A DNA stretch of 38,966 nt from contig CAJOEI010000019.1 in NCBI GenBank assembly GCA_905233465.1, forward strand, positions 1-38,966, given 5' to 3'. This document shows positions 16,344 through 24,985 of this stretch, piece by piece (position 1 is the stretch's first letter; every line of letters starts with the position of its first letter). Made by a program: the position numbers and the translations under genes. Origin of the DNA: an uncultured Bacteroidaceae bacterium (lineage in GTDB: Bacteria; Bacteroidota; Bacteroidia; Bacteroidales; Bacteroidaceae). The notes under the pieces are model-generated. The model had not been told where the DNA came from. It saw only the letters and a list, made by a program, of their open reading frames with translations, and made no database searches.

Positions 16344-17543
16344 ATGGCAGAACAGAAGAGAGATTACTACGAAGTACTTGGCGTCTCCAAGACAGCTACT
16401 GAGCAGGAGATAAAGGCCGCCTACAAGAAGATGGCCATCAAGTACCACCCCGACCGTCAGAGCGGCAAGTCCGAGGCTGAGAAGAAGGAGGCTGAGGCAC
16501 GCTTCAAGGAGGCCGCCGAAGCCTACGACGTGCTTCACGATGCCCAGAAGCGCCAGCGCTACGACCAGTTCGGCTTTGCCGGTGTGGGCGGAGCAGCCGG
16601 TGGCGGCTACCAGAATATGTCGATGGACGACATCTTCTCGCAGTTCGGCGACATCTTCAGCGACATCTTTGGCGGCGGAGCAGGCTTCGGTGGAGGATTC
16701 GGAGGCTTCGGTGGCTTCGGCGGCCGCAGCCAGCGCCGTCCGCAACATCGCGGGGGCGACCTGCGTCTGAAGGTGAGGCTCACCCTGAAGGAATGCGCCA
16801 CAGGCGTGACGAAGAAATTCAAGGTTCGCAAGAAGATAACATGCAGCCACTGCCACGGCAGCGGTGCCGAAAACGGCAGCGGCGACACCCAGACCTGTCC
16901 GACCTGCAAGGGCTCGGGCTACGTCATCCGCTCGCAGCGCTCCATCCTCGGCATGATGCAGACACAGAGCGTATGCCCCGACTGTCAGGGCGAAGGCACC
17001 ATCATCAAGAACAAATGCCACGTGTGTGGCGGCACAGGCATACAGAGCGGCGACGAAGTGGTGGAGGTGAAGATCCCTGCTGGCGTGGCCGACGGCATGG
17101 TGCTCAACGTGCCCGGCAAGGGCGATGCTGCCATACATGGCGGCACACCCGGCGACATACAGGTGTTCATCGAGGTGGAACAGGACAAGGACTTCGTGCG
17201 TCAGGACAACGACCTGATCTACAACCTGCTCATCGACATGCCCACAGCGGCCCTTGGCGGCAGCGTGGAGGTGCCCACCCTCGACGGCAAGGTGAAAGTG
17301 AAGATTGATGCCGGCACACAGCCCGGCAAGGTGCTGCGTCTGCGCGGCAAGGGCATGCCCGCCGTGCAGGGCTATGGCTACGGCAACGGAGACATCATCG
17401 TCAACGTGTCGGTATACATCCCCGAAACGCTGTCACGCGATGAGCGCGAGGCCCTCGAACGCATGCAGAAGAGCGACAACTTCCAGCCCAACCAAAGCAC
17501 CAAGCAGAAGATATTCAACCGCTTCAAGCAAATGTTTGACTAA
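16344..17543 (+). CDS. dnaJ: Chaperone protein DnaJ
   Basis: A 399-residue type I Hsp40. The J domain is at 1-70 with HPD at 35-37, followed by a Gly/Phe-rich region (about 78-135). The zinc domain has four CxxCxGxG repeats ([32 protein letters not shown]), and the C-terminal substrate-binding domains follow. It delivers unfolded proteins to DnaK and stimulates its ATPase. It lies downstream of grpE, likely on one mRNA, and is followed by a strong terminator. Confidence 0.97.
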   Translation: MAEQKRDYYEVLGVSKTATEQEIKAAYKKMAIKYHPDRQSGKSEAEKKEAEARFKEAAEAYDVLHDAQKRQRYDQFGFAGVGGAAGGGYQNMSMDDIFSQFGDIFSDIFGGGAGFGGGFGGFGGFGGRSQRRPQHRGGDLRLKVRLTLKECATGVTKKFKVRKKITCSHCHGSGAENGSGDTQTCPTCKGSGYVIRSQRSILGMMQTQSVCPDCQGEGTIIKNKCHVCGGTGIQSGDEVVEVKIPAGVADGMVLNVPGKGDAAIHGGTPGDIQVFIEVEQDKDFVRQDNDLIYNLLIDMPTAALGGSVEVPTLDGKVKVKIDAGTQPGKVLRLRGKGMPAVQGYGYGNGDIIVNVSVYIPETLSRDEREALERMQKSDNFQPNQSTKQKIFNRFKQMFD

Positions 17544-17564
17544 GTCGGCACACACCCGCAACGC

Positions 17565-17606
17565 AAAGGACGCAAGGCCCAGTATGACAGGCTTTGCGTC
17601 CTTTTT
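17565..17606 (+). terminator. Rho-independent terminator after dnaJ
   Basis: A 15-bp stem (17565-17579 with 17590-17604, core AAAGGACGCAA / TTGCGTCCTTT, one G-U pair) with a 10-base loop and a run of five T. The A-rich 5' side means it may also terminate transcription coming from the minus strand, whose MBL gene ends at 17630. Confidence 0.88.
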
Positions 17607-17629
17607 CGTTTTCGTTATAGACGTTCTTC

Positions 17630-18268
17630 TCAGAGCAAGAACGGATTGCCGCCACGCTCCTGCCCTATCGTTGTCGAGGGCCCGTGTCCGGGATAGGCTG
17701 TGACATCATCAGGCAGCACCGACATCATGGCCGACAGCGACTCTATCAGCTGACGATAGTCGCCACCAGGCAGATCTGTGCGCCCTATGCTGCGGCAAAA
17801 AAGGCTGTCGCCAGTGAACACCACGGCCTCGTCCTCGAAATAGAATGCCATCCCGCCCGGCGTGTGGCCCGGCGTGGCGATGGCACGCAGGCGCAAAGCA
17901 CCATACTGCATCTCCTCGCCGTCGGCAATAGGGGTTCCCAAAGGCGGGAGGTCGAAGTCCAGACGGCCTCCGAACATCAACCCAGCCTGCTCGACAGCAG
18001 TAGCATATATCCTGTCATCTGCCGCCGCAAGCCGTGGCTGCAAGCCATAGCGCTGGTAGAGGTACATCGCCCCAAAGAGATGGTCAAAATGCGCGTGTGT
18101 AAGCAGGTGAGCACGGGGCTGCAGGCCATGAGCGTCAATGTAGTCTGTCACAGCAGCGCGGTCGGCAGCCGACAGCGCACCACAGTCTATGATGATGGCA
18201 TCAGCGCCCTCACTGACAATATAGCAGTTCTCCTGTATCGGATTGACGGACAATGTCTTGATAGTCAT
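17630..18268 (-). CDS. MBL-fold metallo-hydrolase (glyoxalase II-like)
   Basis: A 212-residue metallo-beta-lactamase-fold hydrolase. The metal-binding motif THAHFDH gives His58, His60, Asp62 and His63; further ligands are in TPGHTPGG, FTGDSLF and YPGHGPST. The short, single-domain form with GRTDLPGGDY is the glyoxalase-II-like thioesterase group that is widespread in bacteria; the substrate is unknown. It is probably the last gene of a minus-strand unit with the NhaC antiporter and rsmG. Confidence 0.9.
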   Translation of the reverse strand: MTIKTLSVNPIQENCYIVSEGADAIIIDCGALSAADRAAVTDYIDAHGLQPRAHLLTHAHFDHLFGAMYLYQRYGLQPRLAAADDRIYATAVEQAGLMFGGRLDFDLPPLGTPIADGEEMQYGALRLRAIATPGHTPGGMAFYFEDEAVVFTGDSLFCRSIGRTDLPGGDYRQLIESLSAMMSVLPDDVTAYPGHGPSTTIGQERGGNPFLL

Positions 18269-18301
18269 AAGCGATTCTGGGTATTATGATAAAATACGAC
18301 G

Positions 18302-18931
18302 TTAGCAATGAACGTAGACGACAGCCTTGGTGGCAAAATATTCTTCGCTGAAGAAGTCTGATAGCTGTGTCGTAATAGTCTTGACCTTCACGGCAGCTTG
18401 CTCGGCGGCAAGCTCGCCACCCTTGAGGGCTATCAGGCCGTTGGGCAGGGCGTTGCGCTGCTGACGATGCACATGCATACGCGCGATGCGTAGCAGGTCG
18501 GCCAGCGGCATGGCAGCACGGCTGACAACGAAGTCCACACGCTGATCTGCTGGGAGGCGCAACTCCTCGCCGCGAGCCTGCTGCGTGGTGACGTTGTTGA
18601 GGCCAAGGGCGGCGATAACCTCGTTGCAGACGCGAATCTTCTTGCCTATGCTGTCCACAAGATGGAAATGAACTTCAGGGAACATGATGGCCAGAGGTAT
18701 GCCGGGGAAGCCGCCTCCTGTGCCCAAGTCCATAATGCGTGTGCCCGGACGGAACGTGACGACCTTGGCGATGCCCAAGGAATGCAGCACATGATGCTCA
18801 TAGAGGTTGTCGATGTCCTTGCGGCTGATGACATTGATGCGCGCATTCCATTCGTGGTACAATGCATCCATCGCAGCAAACAGCTCCAGCTGCTGCGGCG
18901 TGAGGTCAGGGAAGTATTTGGTGATAATCAT
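18302..18931 (-). CDS. rsmG: 16S rRNA (guanine(527)-N7)-methyltransferase RsmG
   Basis: A 209-residue class I methyltransferase. The SAM-binding loop is MDLGTGGGFPGIPLA (67-81), preceded by the family pattern WNARINVISRKDIDNLYEHHVLHSL. It methylates G527 of 16S rRNA, a site linked to streptomycin response. The next gene upstream in transcription, the antiporter gene, ends 14 bases before its start, suggesting cotranscription. Confidence 0.95.
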   Translation of the reverse strand: MIITKYFPDLTPQQLELFAAMDALYHEWNARINVISRKDIDNLYEHHVLHSLGIAKVVTFRPGTRIMDLGTGGGFPGIPLAIMFPEVHFHLVDSIGKKIRVCNEVIAALGLNNVTTQQARGEELRLPADQRVDFVVSRAAMPLADLLRIARMHVHRQQRNALPNGLIALKGGELAAEQAAVKVKTITTQLSDFFSEEYFATKAVVYVHC

Positions 18932-18945
18932 AAGCGAAATTACTG

Positions 18946-20256
18946 TTAATTTGCGATTTGTGGCGACTGAAACCGCCGCGGCCAGCCTGCGACAATGGCT
19001 ACAACCACAGCCACGGCCATGCAGAAGGGATAATATAAATAAGGTATTATCTCAACGGGACTGATGGCAGCCAGCCCAGCGGCCATGAGTAGCTGCGCAC
19101 CGTATGGCAGCATGGCCTGTGCTATGCATGAGAAGGTATCGAGCAGGCTGGCACTCTTGCGCGGGTCTATGCCGAAGCGCTCGGCTATCTCACGGGCAAT
19201 GGGGCCGGCAGTGAGTATAGCAACGGTGTTGTTGGCCGTGCAGACATTGGTCAGGGCCACAAGCGTTCCAATGGAGAATTCCGCGCCACGCCGTCCGCTG
19301 ATGCGGCTCGTGAGCCACTGCGTGAGCCAGCGTATGCCGCCAAGATGACTGATGACCTCCATGACACCGCCTGCCAGCATCGCCACTATCACCAGCTCAC
19401 CCATGCCCAGGATGCCGTCGCTCATGGCCGACATCCAGCCGAAGAGGTCGTAGCTGCCATAGCACATGCCGATGATGCCGCTAAGCAATATGCCACTCAG
19501 CAGCACGACTATCACATCCACTCCTGCTATGGCTGTCACGAGCACCACGACGTATGGCAACACCTTCAGCACATCCACCGACGGAATCACCTGGGGAGCA
19601 TGGACCTTGGAGCCCAGCACGACATAGACAAGCATCACCACCAATGCGGCAGGCACCACGATGAGAGAATTAACCCTGAACTTGTCACTCATGCGACAGC
19701 CCTGGGTGCGCGTGGCGATGATGGTGGTGTCGGAGATGAAACTGAGGTTATCGCCAAAGAATGCTCCACCCACCACAGCACCGAGCACCAGCGCCACAGG
19801 AGCGTGGGTCGTCTGACCTATGCCCACGGCAATGGGCGAGAGTGCGACAACAGTTCCAACGCTCGTGCCTATGGACATAGATATAAAGCATGATGCTATA
19901 AACAGCCCAGCTAACAGCAAGTTATCTGGCAGCAGTTGAAGTGAAAGATTAACTGTTGCATCTATGGCTCCCATGGCTTTGGCCGACGAAGAGAAAGCTC
20001 CTGCCAACAGGAATATCCACAGCATGAGCATGATGTTGGGCTGGCCAGCGCCACGCGAGAAAAGCTCCACTCGCTGATGCGTCGACATGCCCCGCAACAA
20101 CGTCACGGCATAGACAGCTGTGGCCACGAAAGCCACACTGATGGGAACCTTGTAGAAGTTGCCGGCAACAATGCTGCCGACAAGGTACACCAACAGGAAG
20201 ACCAATATTGGGCTCAGGGCCAAAAGGCCGGCACGTGTGGAGATACGTTCTGACAT
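18946..20256 (-). CDS. NhaC-family Na+/H+ antiporter
   Basis: A 436-residue inner-membrane protein with eleven or twelve hydrophobic segments. The segment GAVVGGAFFGDNLSFISDTTIIATRTQGC is typical of the NhaC/ArsB-like antiporter superfamily, as is ALTNVCTANNTVAILTAGPIA. Members exchange Na+ for H+, or amino-acid-related anions; the ion is inferred. It is the first gene of a minus-strand unit with rsmG and the MBL hydrolase, with a -7 box 10 bases before its ATG. Confidence 0.88.
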   Translation of the reverse strand: MSERISTRAGLLALSPILVFLLVYLVGSIVAGNFYKVPISVAFVATAVYAVTLLRGMSTHQRVELFSRGAGQPNIMLMLWIFLLAGAFSSSAKAMGAIDATVNLSLQLLPDNLLLAGLFIASCFISMSIGTSVGTVVALSPIAVGIGQTTHAPVALVLGAVVGGAFFGDNLSFISDTTIIATRTQGCRMSDKFRVNSLIVVPAALVVMLVYVVLGSKVHAPQVIPSVDVLKVLPYVVVLVTAIAGVDVIVVLLSGILLSGIIGMCYGSYDLFGWMSAMSDGILGMGELVIVAMLAGGVMEVISHLGGIRWLTQWLTSRISGRRGAEFSIGTLVALTNVCTANNTVAILTAGPIAREIAERFGIDPRKSASLLDTFSCIAQAMLPYGAQLLMAAGLAAISPVEIIPYLYYPFCMAVAVVVAIVAGWPRRFQSPQIAN

Positions 20257-20265
20257 TTACAGCCG

Positions 20266-20273
20266 CAAAAGTA
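20266..20273 (-). promoter_or_regulatory. Bacteroidetes -7 box for the antiporter-rsmG unit
   Basis: The minus strand reads TACTTTTG. The start codon at 20256 lies only 9 bases further, so the mRNA would be leaderless or nearly so. No -33 box was recognised. Confidence 0.5.
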
Positions 20274-20313
20274 CTAAATTGTTGCGAACGACACGCCTTT
20301 TTGCTGAAAATCT

Positions 20314-20344
20314 TTTGTCATTCAGTGTATTTTGCATACTTTTG
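20314..20344 (+). promoter_or_regulatory. Complete Bacteroidetes promoter for kdgK
   Basis: A TTTG -33 box at 20314-20317 and a TACTTTTG -7 box at 20337-20344 are separated by 19 bases, exactly the consensus arrangement. The transcription start should fall near 20350, which rules out the upstream in-frame ATG at 20332 as start of kdgK. Confidence 0.8.
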
Positions 20345-20376
20345 CACCCAAAAGAAGAATATTAATCCCAAAACAT

Positions 20377-21399
20377 ATGAAGAAAATTGTAACATTGGGC
20401 GAGCTCATGCTGCGCCTCTCACCTCAAGGCAACGACAGATTCATACAGGCAGAGAGCTTCCGTATTATCCCCGGAGGCGGCGAAGCCAACGTTGCCATCT
20501 CACTGGCCAACTACGGCCACAACGCAGTCTTCGTGACCAAACTGCCCAAGCACGAGATAGGCCAGATAGCCGTCAACGCCATGCGTCGCTACGGTGTAGA
20601 CACATCGTTCATAGCACGTGGCGGTGAACGCGTGGGACTGTACTATGCCGAGACAGGAGCATCGATGCGCCCGTCCAAGGTCATCTACGACCGCGCACAC
20701 AGTGCCATCGCAGAGGCCAAGCCCGAGGACTTCGACTTTGATGCCATCATGGAGGGCGCCGACTGGTTTCACTGGAGCGGCATCACCCCCGCCATCAGCG
20801 ACCAGGCTGCCGAGCTCACGCGTCTGGCTTGTGAGGCCGCCAAGCGCCACGGCGTCACGGTGAGCGTGGACCTCAACTTCCGCAAGAAGCTGTGGACCAG
20901 CGAGAAGGCCATCAGCGTGATGCGTCCCCTGATGAAATATGTCGATGTGTGCATAGGCAACGAAGAGGATGCCGAGCTCTGCCTGGGCTTCAAGCCTGAT
21001 GCCGACGTAGAAGGCGGACAGACAGACGCTGCTGGCTATGAGGGCATCTTCCGTCAGATGCGCGAGCAGTTTGGATTCAAGTATGTTGTGTCAACGCTGC
21101 GCGAGAGCTTCTCGGCCACACACAACGGTTGGAAGGCCCTCATCTTCGACGGCAAGGAGTTCTACCAGTCCAAGCGCTATGACATCAACCCGATCATTGA
21201 CCGTGTAGGCGGCGGCGACTCGTTCTCAGGAGGTCTCATCCACGGCCTGCTCACCAAGGCCACACAAGGCGAGGCACTGGAGTTTGCCGTGGCTGCCAGC
21301 GCACTGAAGCACACCATCAACGGAGACTTCAATCTTGTCAGCATTGACGAAGTGGAAGCACTGGCCGGAGGCAGCGCCAACGGCAGAGTACAAAGATAA
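20377..21399 (+). CDS. kdgK: 2-dehydro-3-deoxygluconokinase (PfkB family)
   Basis: A 340-residue PfkB-family sugar kinase. The N-terminal motif GGGEANVAISLANYG binds sugar and the C-terminal RVGGGDSFSGGLIHG carries the catalytic Asp281. It is assigned to 2-keto-3-deoxygluconate because the eda aldolase gene follows, so the pair would convert KDG to pyruvate and glyceraldehyde 3-phosphate, as in pectin and uronate use. The ATG at 20377 (MKKIVTLGEL) is chosen because the promoter overlaps the longer version. The gap to eda is occupied by the decayed element described below. Confidence 0.9.
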   Translation: MKKIVTLGELMLRLSPQGNDRFIQAESFRIIPGGGEANVAISLANYGHNAVFVTKLPKHEIGQIAVNAMRRYGVDTSFIARGGERVGLYYAETGASMRPSKVIYDRAHSAIAEAKPEDFDFDAIMEGADWFHWSGITPAISDQAAELTRLACEAAKRHGVTVSVDLNFRKKLWTSEKAISVMRPLMKYVDVCIGNEEDAELCLGFKPDADVEGGQTDAAGYEGIFRQMREQFGFKYVVSTLRESFSATHNGWKALIFDGKEFYQSKRYDINPIIDRVGGGDSFSGGLIHGLLTKATQGEALEFAVAASALKHTINGDFNLVSIDEVEALAGGSANGRVQR

Positions 21400-21402
21400 A
21401 GA

Positions 21403-21437
21403 AATTTGACAATTGGACAATTTACAATTTTACAATT
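21403..21437. repeat. Left inverted array of element copy 2
   Basis: Units of about 8 bp: GACAATTG, GACAATTT, ACAATTTT, ACAATT. It is the reverse complement type of the array at 21578-21615. Confidence 0.7.
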
Positions 21438-21447
21438 GCTGCTCCCA

Positions 21448-21587
21448 ATGACTGAGGAAGATCTGAAGCAACGACTCAAGCGAGAGTTTCTTCCTTGCAT
21501 AAAGAGTGTAAGGAATTGCTAAGTATAATTGTGAAGTCTATTGTCACGACAAGAAACAACATCAACAGTAAAGGTAACAAATCGTAA
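21448..21587 (+). pseudogene. Remnant of a four-helix-bundle (23S rRNA IVS family) gene
   Basis: The ATG at 21448 starts MTEEDLKQRLKRE, matching the first 13 residues (MTEQELKQRFKEF) of the intact protein encoded at 32691-33062. The following DNA, in a different frame from 21495, encodes LHKECKELLSIIVKSIVTTR, matching residues 95-114 (LHTECKELYRIIVSSIISTR) of that protein. About 80 residues between are missing and the frame is broken; the first frame stops at 21522 and the second at 21587, inside the right array, just as in the intact copy. It is therefore an internal deletion derivative and not a real short gene. Confidence 0.85.
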
Positions 21588-21615
21588 AATTGTGAAATCG
21601 TAAAATTGTAAAATT
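21578..21615. repeat. Right inverted array of element copy 2
   Basis: Units AAATCGT, AAAATTGT, GAAATCGT, AAAATTGT, AAAATT. The unit GAAATCGT is identical to that of the array at 33071-33104 of copy 1. It ends with GTAAAATTAAA just before the eda start codon. Confidence 0.75.
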
Positions 21616-21620
21616 AAATA

Positions 21621-22280
21621 ATGGCAAAGTTTGATAAACTGGCAGTACTGGCCAAAATCAAGGAGGCACCAATGGTGCCGGTGTTCTATCACAAAGATGC
21701 AGAAGTGGCCAAGCATGTCATCAAGGCATGCTATGATGGCGGCGTGCGCGCCTTTGAGTTCACCAATCGCGGCGACTTCGCACAAGAGGTCTTTGCCGAG
21801 TGTGTGAAGTATGCAGCCAAGGAGTGCCCCGAACTGGCTCTGGGTATAGGCAGCGTTGTCGATGCTCCCACGGCAGCAATGTACATACAGCTTGGCGCCT
21901 GCTTCGTCGTAGGCCCGCTGTTCAATCCCGAGATTGCCCCTGTGTGCAACCGCCGTCTCGTGCCTTACTGCCCTGGCTGTGGCAGCGTAAGCGAAATCGG
22001 CAAGGCACAGGAGCTGGGCTGCGACCTGACAAAGCTCTTCCCCGGCGACGTCTATGGGCCAAACATGGTCAAAGGCTTGATGGCACCCATGCCTTGGTCT
22101 AAGATTATGGTCACTGGCGGTGTGTCGCCCGATGCCGACAACCTGCGCTCGTGGTTCAAGGCCGGAGTGTTCTGCGTGGGCATGGGCTCTAAGCTCTTCC
22201 CCAAAGACAAGGTTGAAGCCAAAGACTGGCAATACATCACCGACAAGTGCCGCGAAGCACTGGGATATATCAAGGAGTGA
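21621..22280 (+). CDS. eda: KDPG/KHG aldolase
   Basis: A 219-residue class I aldolase of the KDPG family. The Schiff-base lysine is Lys138 in [13 protein letters not shown], the catalytic Glu46 lies in FEFTNRGD, and the phosphate-binding region is in the second half (MVTGGVSPD and CVGMGSKLF). It cleaves 2-keto-3-deoxy-6-phosphogluconate to pyruvate and glyceraldehyde 3-phosphate, downstream of KdgK. The start codon is preceded directly by the right array of the decayed element, so the array is its 5' leader or intercistronic region. Confidence 0.94.
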   Translation: MAKFDKLAVLAKIKEAPMVPVFYHKDAEVAKHVIKACYDGGVRAFEFTNRGDFAQEVFAECVKYAAKECPELALGIGSVVDAPTAAMYIQLGACFVVGPLFNPEIAPVCNRRLVPYCPGCGSVSEIGKAQELGCDLTKLFPGDVYGPNMVKGLMAPMPWSKIMVTGGVSPDADNLRSWFKAGVFCVGMGSKLFPKDKVEAKDWQYITDKCREALGYIKE

Positions 22281-22301
22281 CAAACACATAGCGACTGAAA
22301 C

Positions 22302-23195
22302 ATGAATAACAAACTATATTTTGTGCTGCCCTTGCTGGTGGCAGCATTAGTGGCATCGTGTCGCCCGCCGCGCGGCGGCCAATCGGGTGAAGACAACCTG
22401 CCGACAGAAATACTCACCTATACTGACAGTGTGACAAAAGGTGAGTGTCAGGCTTTACAGACCCTGCTGGTGGAGTACCCCACGGCTGAATGCAACACCA
22501 TACTGGCAGACAGCATTCGCGCATGGGTGAAGCAAGAGCTGCAACAATGCGCCTACCCCATCATGGCCACAGAAGACTTGCCGATTGCGCCCTACACTGG
22601 CGACATCACCGATGGTCAGGCCATGCTCAAATACTATGGCAGCAAGGGTCTCGAAAACATGACCGCAAGCATTAGCGGCATAGGCGAAGAACTCCTTTTC
22701 CCTGTGAACTACAGCAACGACTACGGGGCAACCATCGAGGCACGCACACCAGCCTTTGTGACATACGACATAGAATATGGCATATACACTGGCGGAGCCC
22801 ACGGGCTGGAGATGAACGAGCAAGTGACGTTCTGCAGCAAAGACGGCCGTCGCATGGGATGGAACCTGGTGGACACGCTGGAGAACCGCAAGCTGCTCAC
22901 CGAGCTCATACTTGATGGCTTGGCAGAGTATTTCGCTATAAACACTGACGATCCCGATGCCGATGTGTGGAACTACATGCAGCTCTACGACGACCCCGAA
23001 ACACCAGACATCGATGAGAGCAGCATATTGCCGCTACCCTCTACAGCACCGTCGCTGACAAACGAAGGAATCCGTTTCGTGTACCAGCAGTATGAAATAG
23101 CATGCTACGCTATCGGACGGCCCGAATGCATCATACCATACGACAAAGCCAAACCGATTCTCTCACGCGAGGCAAAGAAGTTACTGGCATTGTAG
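22302..23195 (+). CDS. DUF3298 lipoprotein
   Basis: A 297-residue lipoprotein with a type II signal peptide (lipobox LVASC, Cys20). A DUF4163-like N-terminal part (about 60-140) and a C-terminal DUF3298 domain with YTGGAHGLEM are recognised; the architecture is that of RsiV/PdaC-like extracytoplasmic proteins, which in some bacteria bind lysozyme or peptidoglycan. The function here is unknown. It lies 21 bases after eda and 14 bases before the C10 protease gene, so it may share their transcript. Confidence 0.85.
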   Translation: MNNKLYFVLPLLVAALVASCRPPRGGQSGEDNLPTEILTYTDSVTKGECQALQTLLVEYPTAECNTILADSIRAWVKQELQQCAYPIMATEDLPIAPYTGDITDGQAMLKYYGSKGLENMTASISGIGEELLFPVNYSNDYGATIEARTPAFVTYDIEYGIYTGGAHGLEMNEQVTFCSKDGRRMGWNLVDTLENRKLLTELILDGLAEYFAINTDDPDADVWNYMQLYDDPETPDIDESSILPLPSTAPSLTNEGIRFVYQQYEIACYAIGRPECIIPYDKAKPILSREAKKLLAL

Positions 23196-23209
23196 TATAA
23201 CTTTCACGA

Positions 23210-24985
23210 ATGCATATCCGCAGCCTGATTTTTAGCATATTAGCACTTTGTGCCACCACCATTGCCGCACAGACCACTTATGTTGACGGCAACACCGTGG
23301 TGGCACATGGTGTTGATGCACATGGCTCTATGCCTCCGGCATTGGAGAGCATCATGCGCGGCCGCAATATCAAGCAACGGGAAGACTTCGCCAGCACACA
23401 TACAACACGACACGCCAAGGCGTTGCCAACAAATACCATCGGCCCGCTGCTGAAGAGCATCCGCGACCAGGATGAGCCGTACAACTGGATGTGCCCTCGC
23501 TGGCGCTACGACGACGGCACAGAGAGCGAAAGCCGCTGTCTGTCGGGCTGTGTGGCCACAAGCATCGAACAGCTCATGGCCTACTACCGCTACCCCGCGG
23601 CTCTGGTCGACACTCTGTTTGGCTGGGTAACACCTAACTATGAGCTGCCCGATATGCTGCCCGGCACACGGTTTGACTGGGACAACCTGCTCAACGACTA
23701 CCGCCAAGGATACAGCGTGGCCGAAGGCGAAGCTGTGGCACTGACATCACTCGCAGCAGGAATGGCCGTGTACATGCGCTACGGACTCAAATCATCGGGC
23801 GCCAGCATCTGGGAAGCACCCGCGCAGTTGCGACGTGCATTGGGCTACGGCATGGCTCGCGTCTACGACCGCGCCCTCTACACCCCATCACGCTGGCACG
23901 ATATTCTCTATGAGGAACTAAGCCACGGCCGACCTGTGGCATACACAGGACATAACGTCAGCCTCTCGGGACACGCCTTCAACATCGATGGCGTGGATTC
24001 GCAAGGCTTCTATCATGTCAACTGGGGCTACGACGGACGCTACGACGGATGGTATGACCTCGATTGGCTCAACCCATGGGAACCCACCGATATGCCGGCA
24101 AACGGCTACCAGGCAGGGTTCTTTGCCAACAACACAATGCTGGTGATGCATCCTTCTGCCGAGGTCCAGCCTCTGCAACCCGACACACTGAGGTTAGACA
24201 GCACAGGCGTGAAACTTCTTAACATCAAGCTGTTGCGCCCTGCGGACGTGCGAGGTTACATCCCGGCAGACTTCTTCTTCGAGAACACAAGCAACGACAC
24301 CGTACCTTACACCTACGAGGTGATGTCATTTCTGCGCAGCGACACCGCCGTGTTCATGCAGTCGGACTATGTGGGCATAGCCACAGTGACGCTACTGCCA
24401 CATGAGCGACGCACCCAGCGTCTGTACCTGAGATTCCATGAGGTCGGCCACCGGCTGCTCGGCATCTCCAATGACGATGTCACAATACCATATTTCCAAC
24501 CGGTGAAAGTCACCTACGGAACGCCCTCGCAACTCGAATGGGGAGAGGCAGAAGTGACGTTGGATGCCGACAGCGTAGTGCTCACGGTGCCCGTCAGCAA
24601 CCTTGCCAAAGGCGACTTCGCCGGTGATCTGGTCACCTTCTGTCTGCACTTAGACACACCAGATTCGCAAGACAGCCGCCATTATGAAGTGCTCAACCTG
24701 CCGGCAGGCCAGAGCACAGTGCTACGTACTTGTTTCCGCGGCCTCACGCCTGCCACGGGCTATCGTCTGCTGGTGCGCTGCCCGTGGTCTGTTGTGGCCG
24801 AGAAGACCTTCACCACCAGCGGAGGCGCTGACGACATCATGGGAATAGAACAAACAGACCAAGCTCCGCAGGCGCCCAACAGCCTCGACAGCCAAGCCTA
24901 TGACCTTGCAGGCCGACCCATCAGCACAAACAGCCACAACGCCTCGCACATAGTGGTGCAAGGCAGACACAAATTCGCCAGATGA
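23210..24985 (+). CDS. C10 family (streptopain-like) cysteine protease
   Basis: A 591-residue secreted protease. The signal peptide is about 1-20. The catalytic Cys114 is in LSGCVATSIEQLMAYYRYP and the catalytic His255 in SGHAFNIDG, followed by FYHVNWGYDGRYDGWYDLDWLNP, all typical of streptopain and Prevotella interpain. Only about 90 residues lie between the signal peptide and the catalytic Cys, so the propeptide is short. A beta-rich region of about 250 residues follows. The C-terminus contains YDLAGRPIS and HIVVQGRHK, a motif frequent at the end of secreted Prevotella proteins. Proposed use is degradation of host or dietary proteins, by family. It overlaps the HD hydrolase gene by 4 bases. 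Confidence 0.9.
   Translation: MHIRSLIFSILALCATTIAAQTTYVDGNTVVAHGVDAHGSMPPALESIMRGRNIKQREDFASTHTTRHAKALPTNTIGPLLKSIRDQDEPYNWMCPRWRYDDGTESESRCLSGCVATSIEQLMAYYRYPAALVDTLFGWVTPNYELPDMLPGTRFDWDNLLNDYRQGYSVAEGEAVALTSLAAGMAVYMRYGLKSSGASIWEAPAQLRRALGYGMARVYDRALYTPSRWHDILYEELSHGRPVAYTGHNVSLSGHAFNIDGVDSQGFYHVNWGYDGRYDGWYDLDWLNPWEPTDMPANGYQAGFFANNTMLVMHPSAEVQPLQPDTLRLDSTGVKLLNIKLLRPADVRGYIPADFFFENTSNDTVPYTYEVMSFLRSDTAVFMQSDYVGIATVTLLPHERRTQRLYLRFHEVGHRLLGISNDDVTIPYFQPVKVTYGTPSQLEWGEAEVTLDADSVVLTVPVSNLAKGDFAGDLVTFCLHLDTPDSQDSRHYEVLNLPAGQSTVLRTCFRGLTPATGYRLLVRCPWSVVAEKTFTTSGGADDIMGIEQTDQAPQAPNSLDSQAYDLAGRPISTNSHNASHIVVQGRHKFAR

Larger units (their letters stand above)
21403..21615 (+). mobile_element. 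Decayed IVS-like element with inverted array ends (copy 2)
   Basis: The whole kdgK-eda gap is an element-like unit of about 213 bp. Its ends (21403-21437 and 21580-21615) are inverted repeats: by eye about 30 of 36 positions pair, with one gap, and both are built from 8-bp units of the type ACAATTTT / AAAATTGT. Between them is an internally deleted four-helix-bundle gene. The same architecture occurs intact at 32608-33104. It begins 3 bases after the kdgK stop codon and ends 5 bases before the eda start. Mobility is inferred from copy number and structure; no target duplication was identified. Confidence 0.55.

Noticed and set aside
21448..21522. A genuine 24-codon small gene between kdgK and eda
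   Set aside because: Both its start and the DNA after the frame break match the two ends of the four-helix-bundle gene, so it is a deletion remnant.
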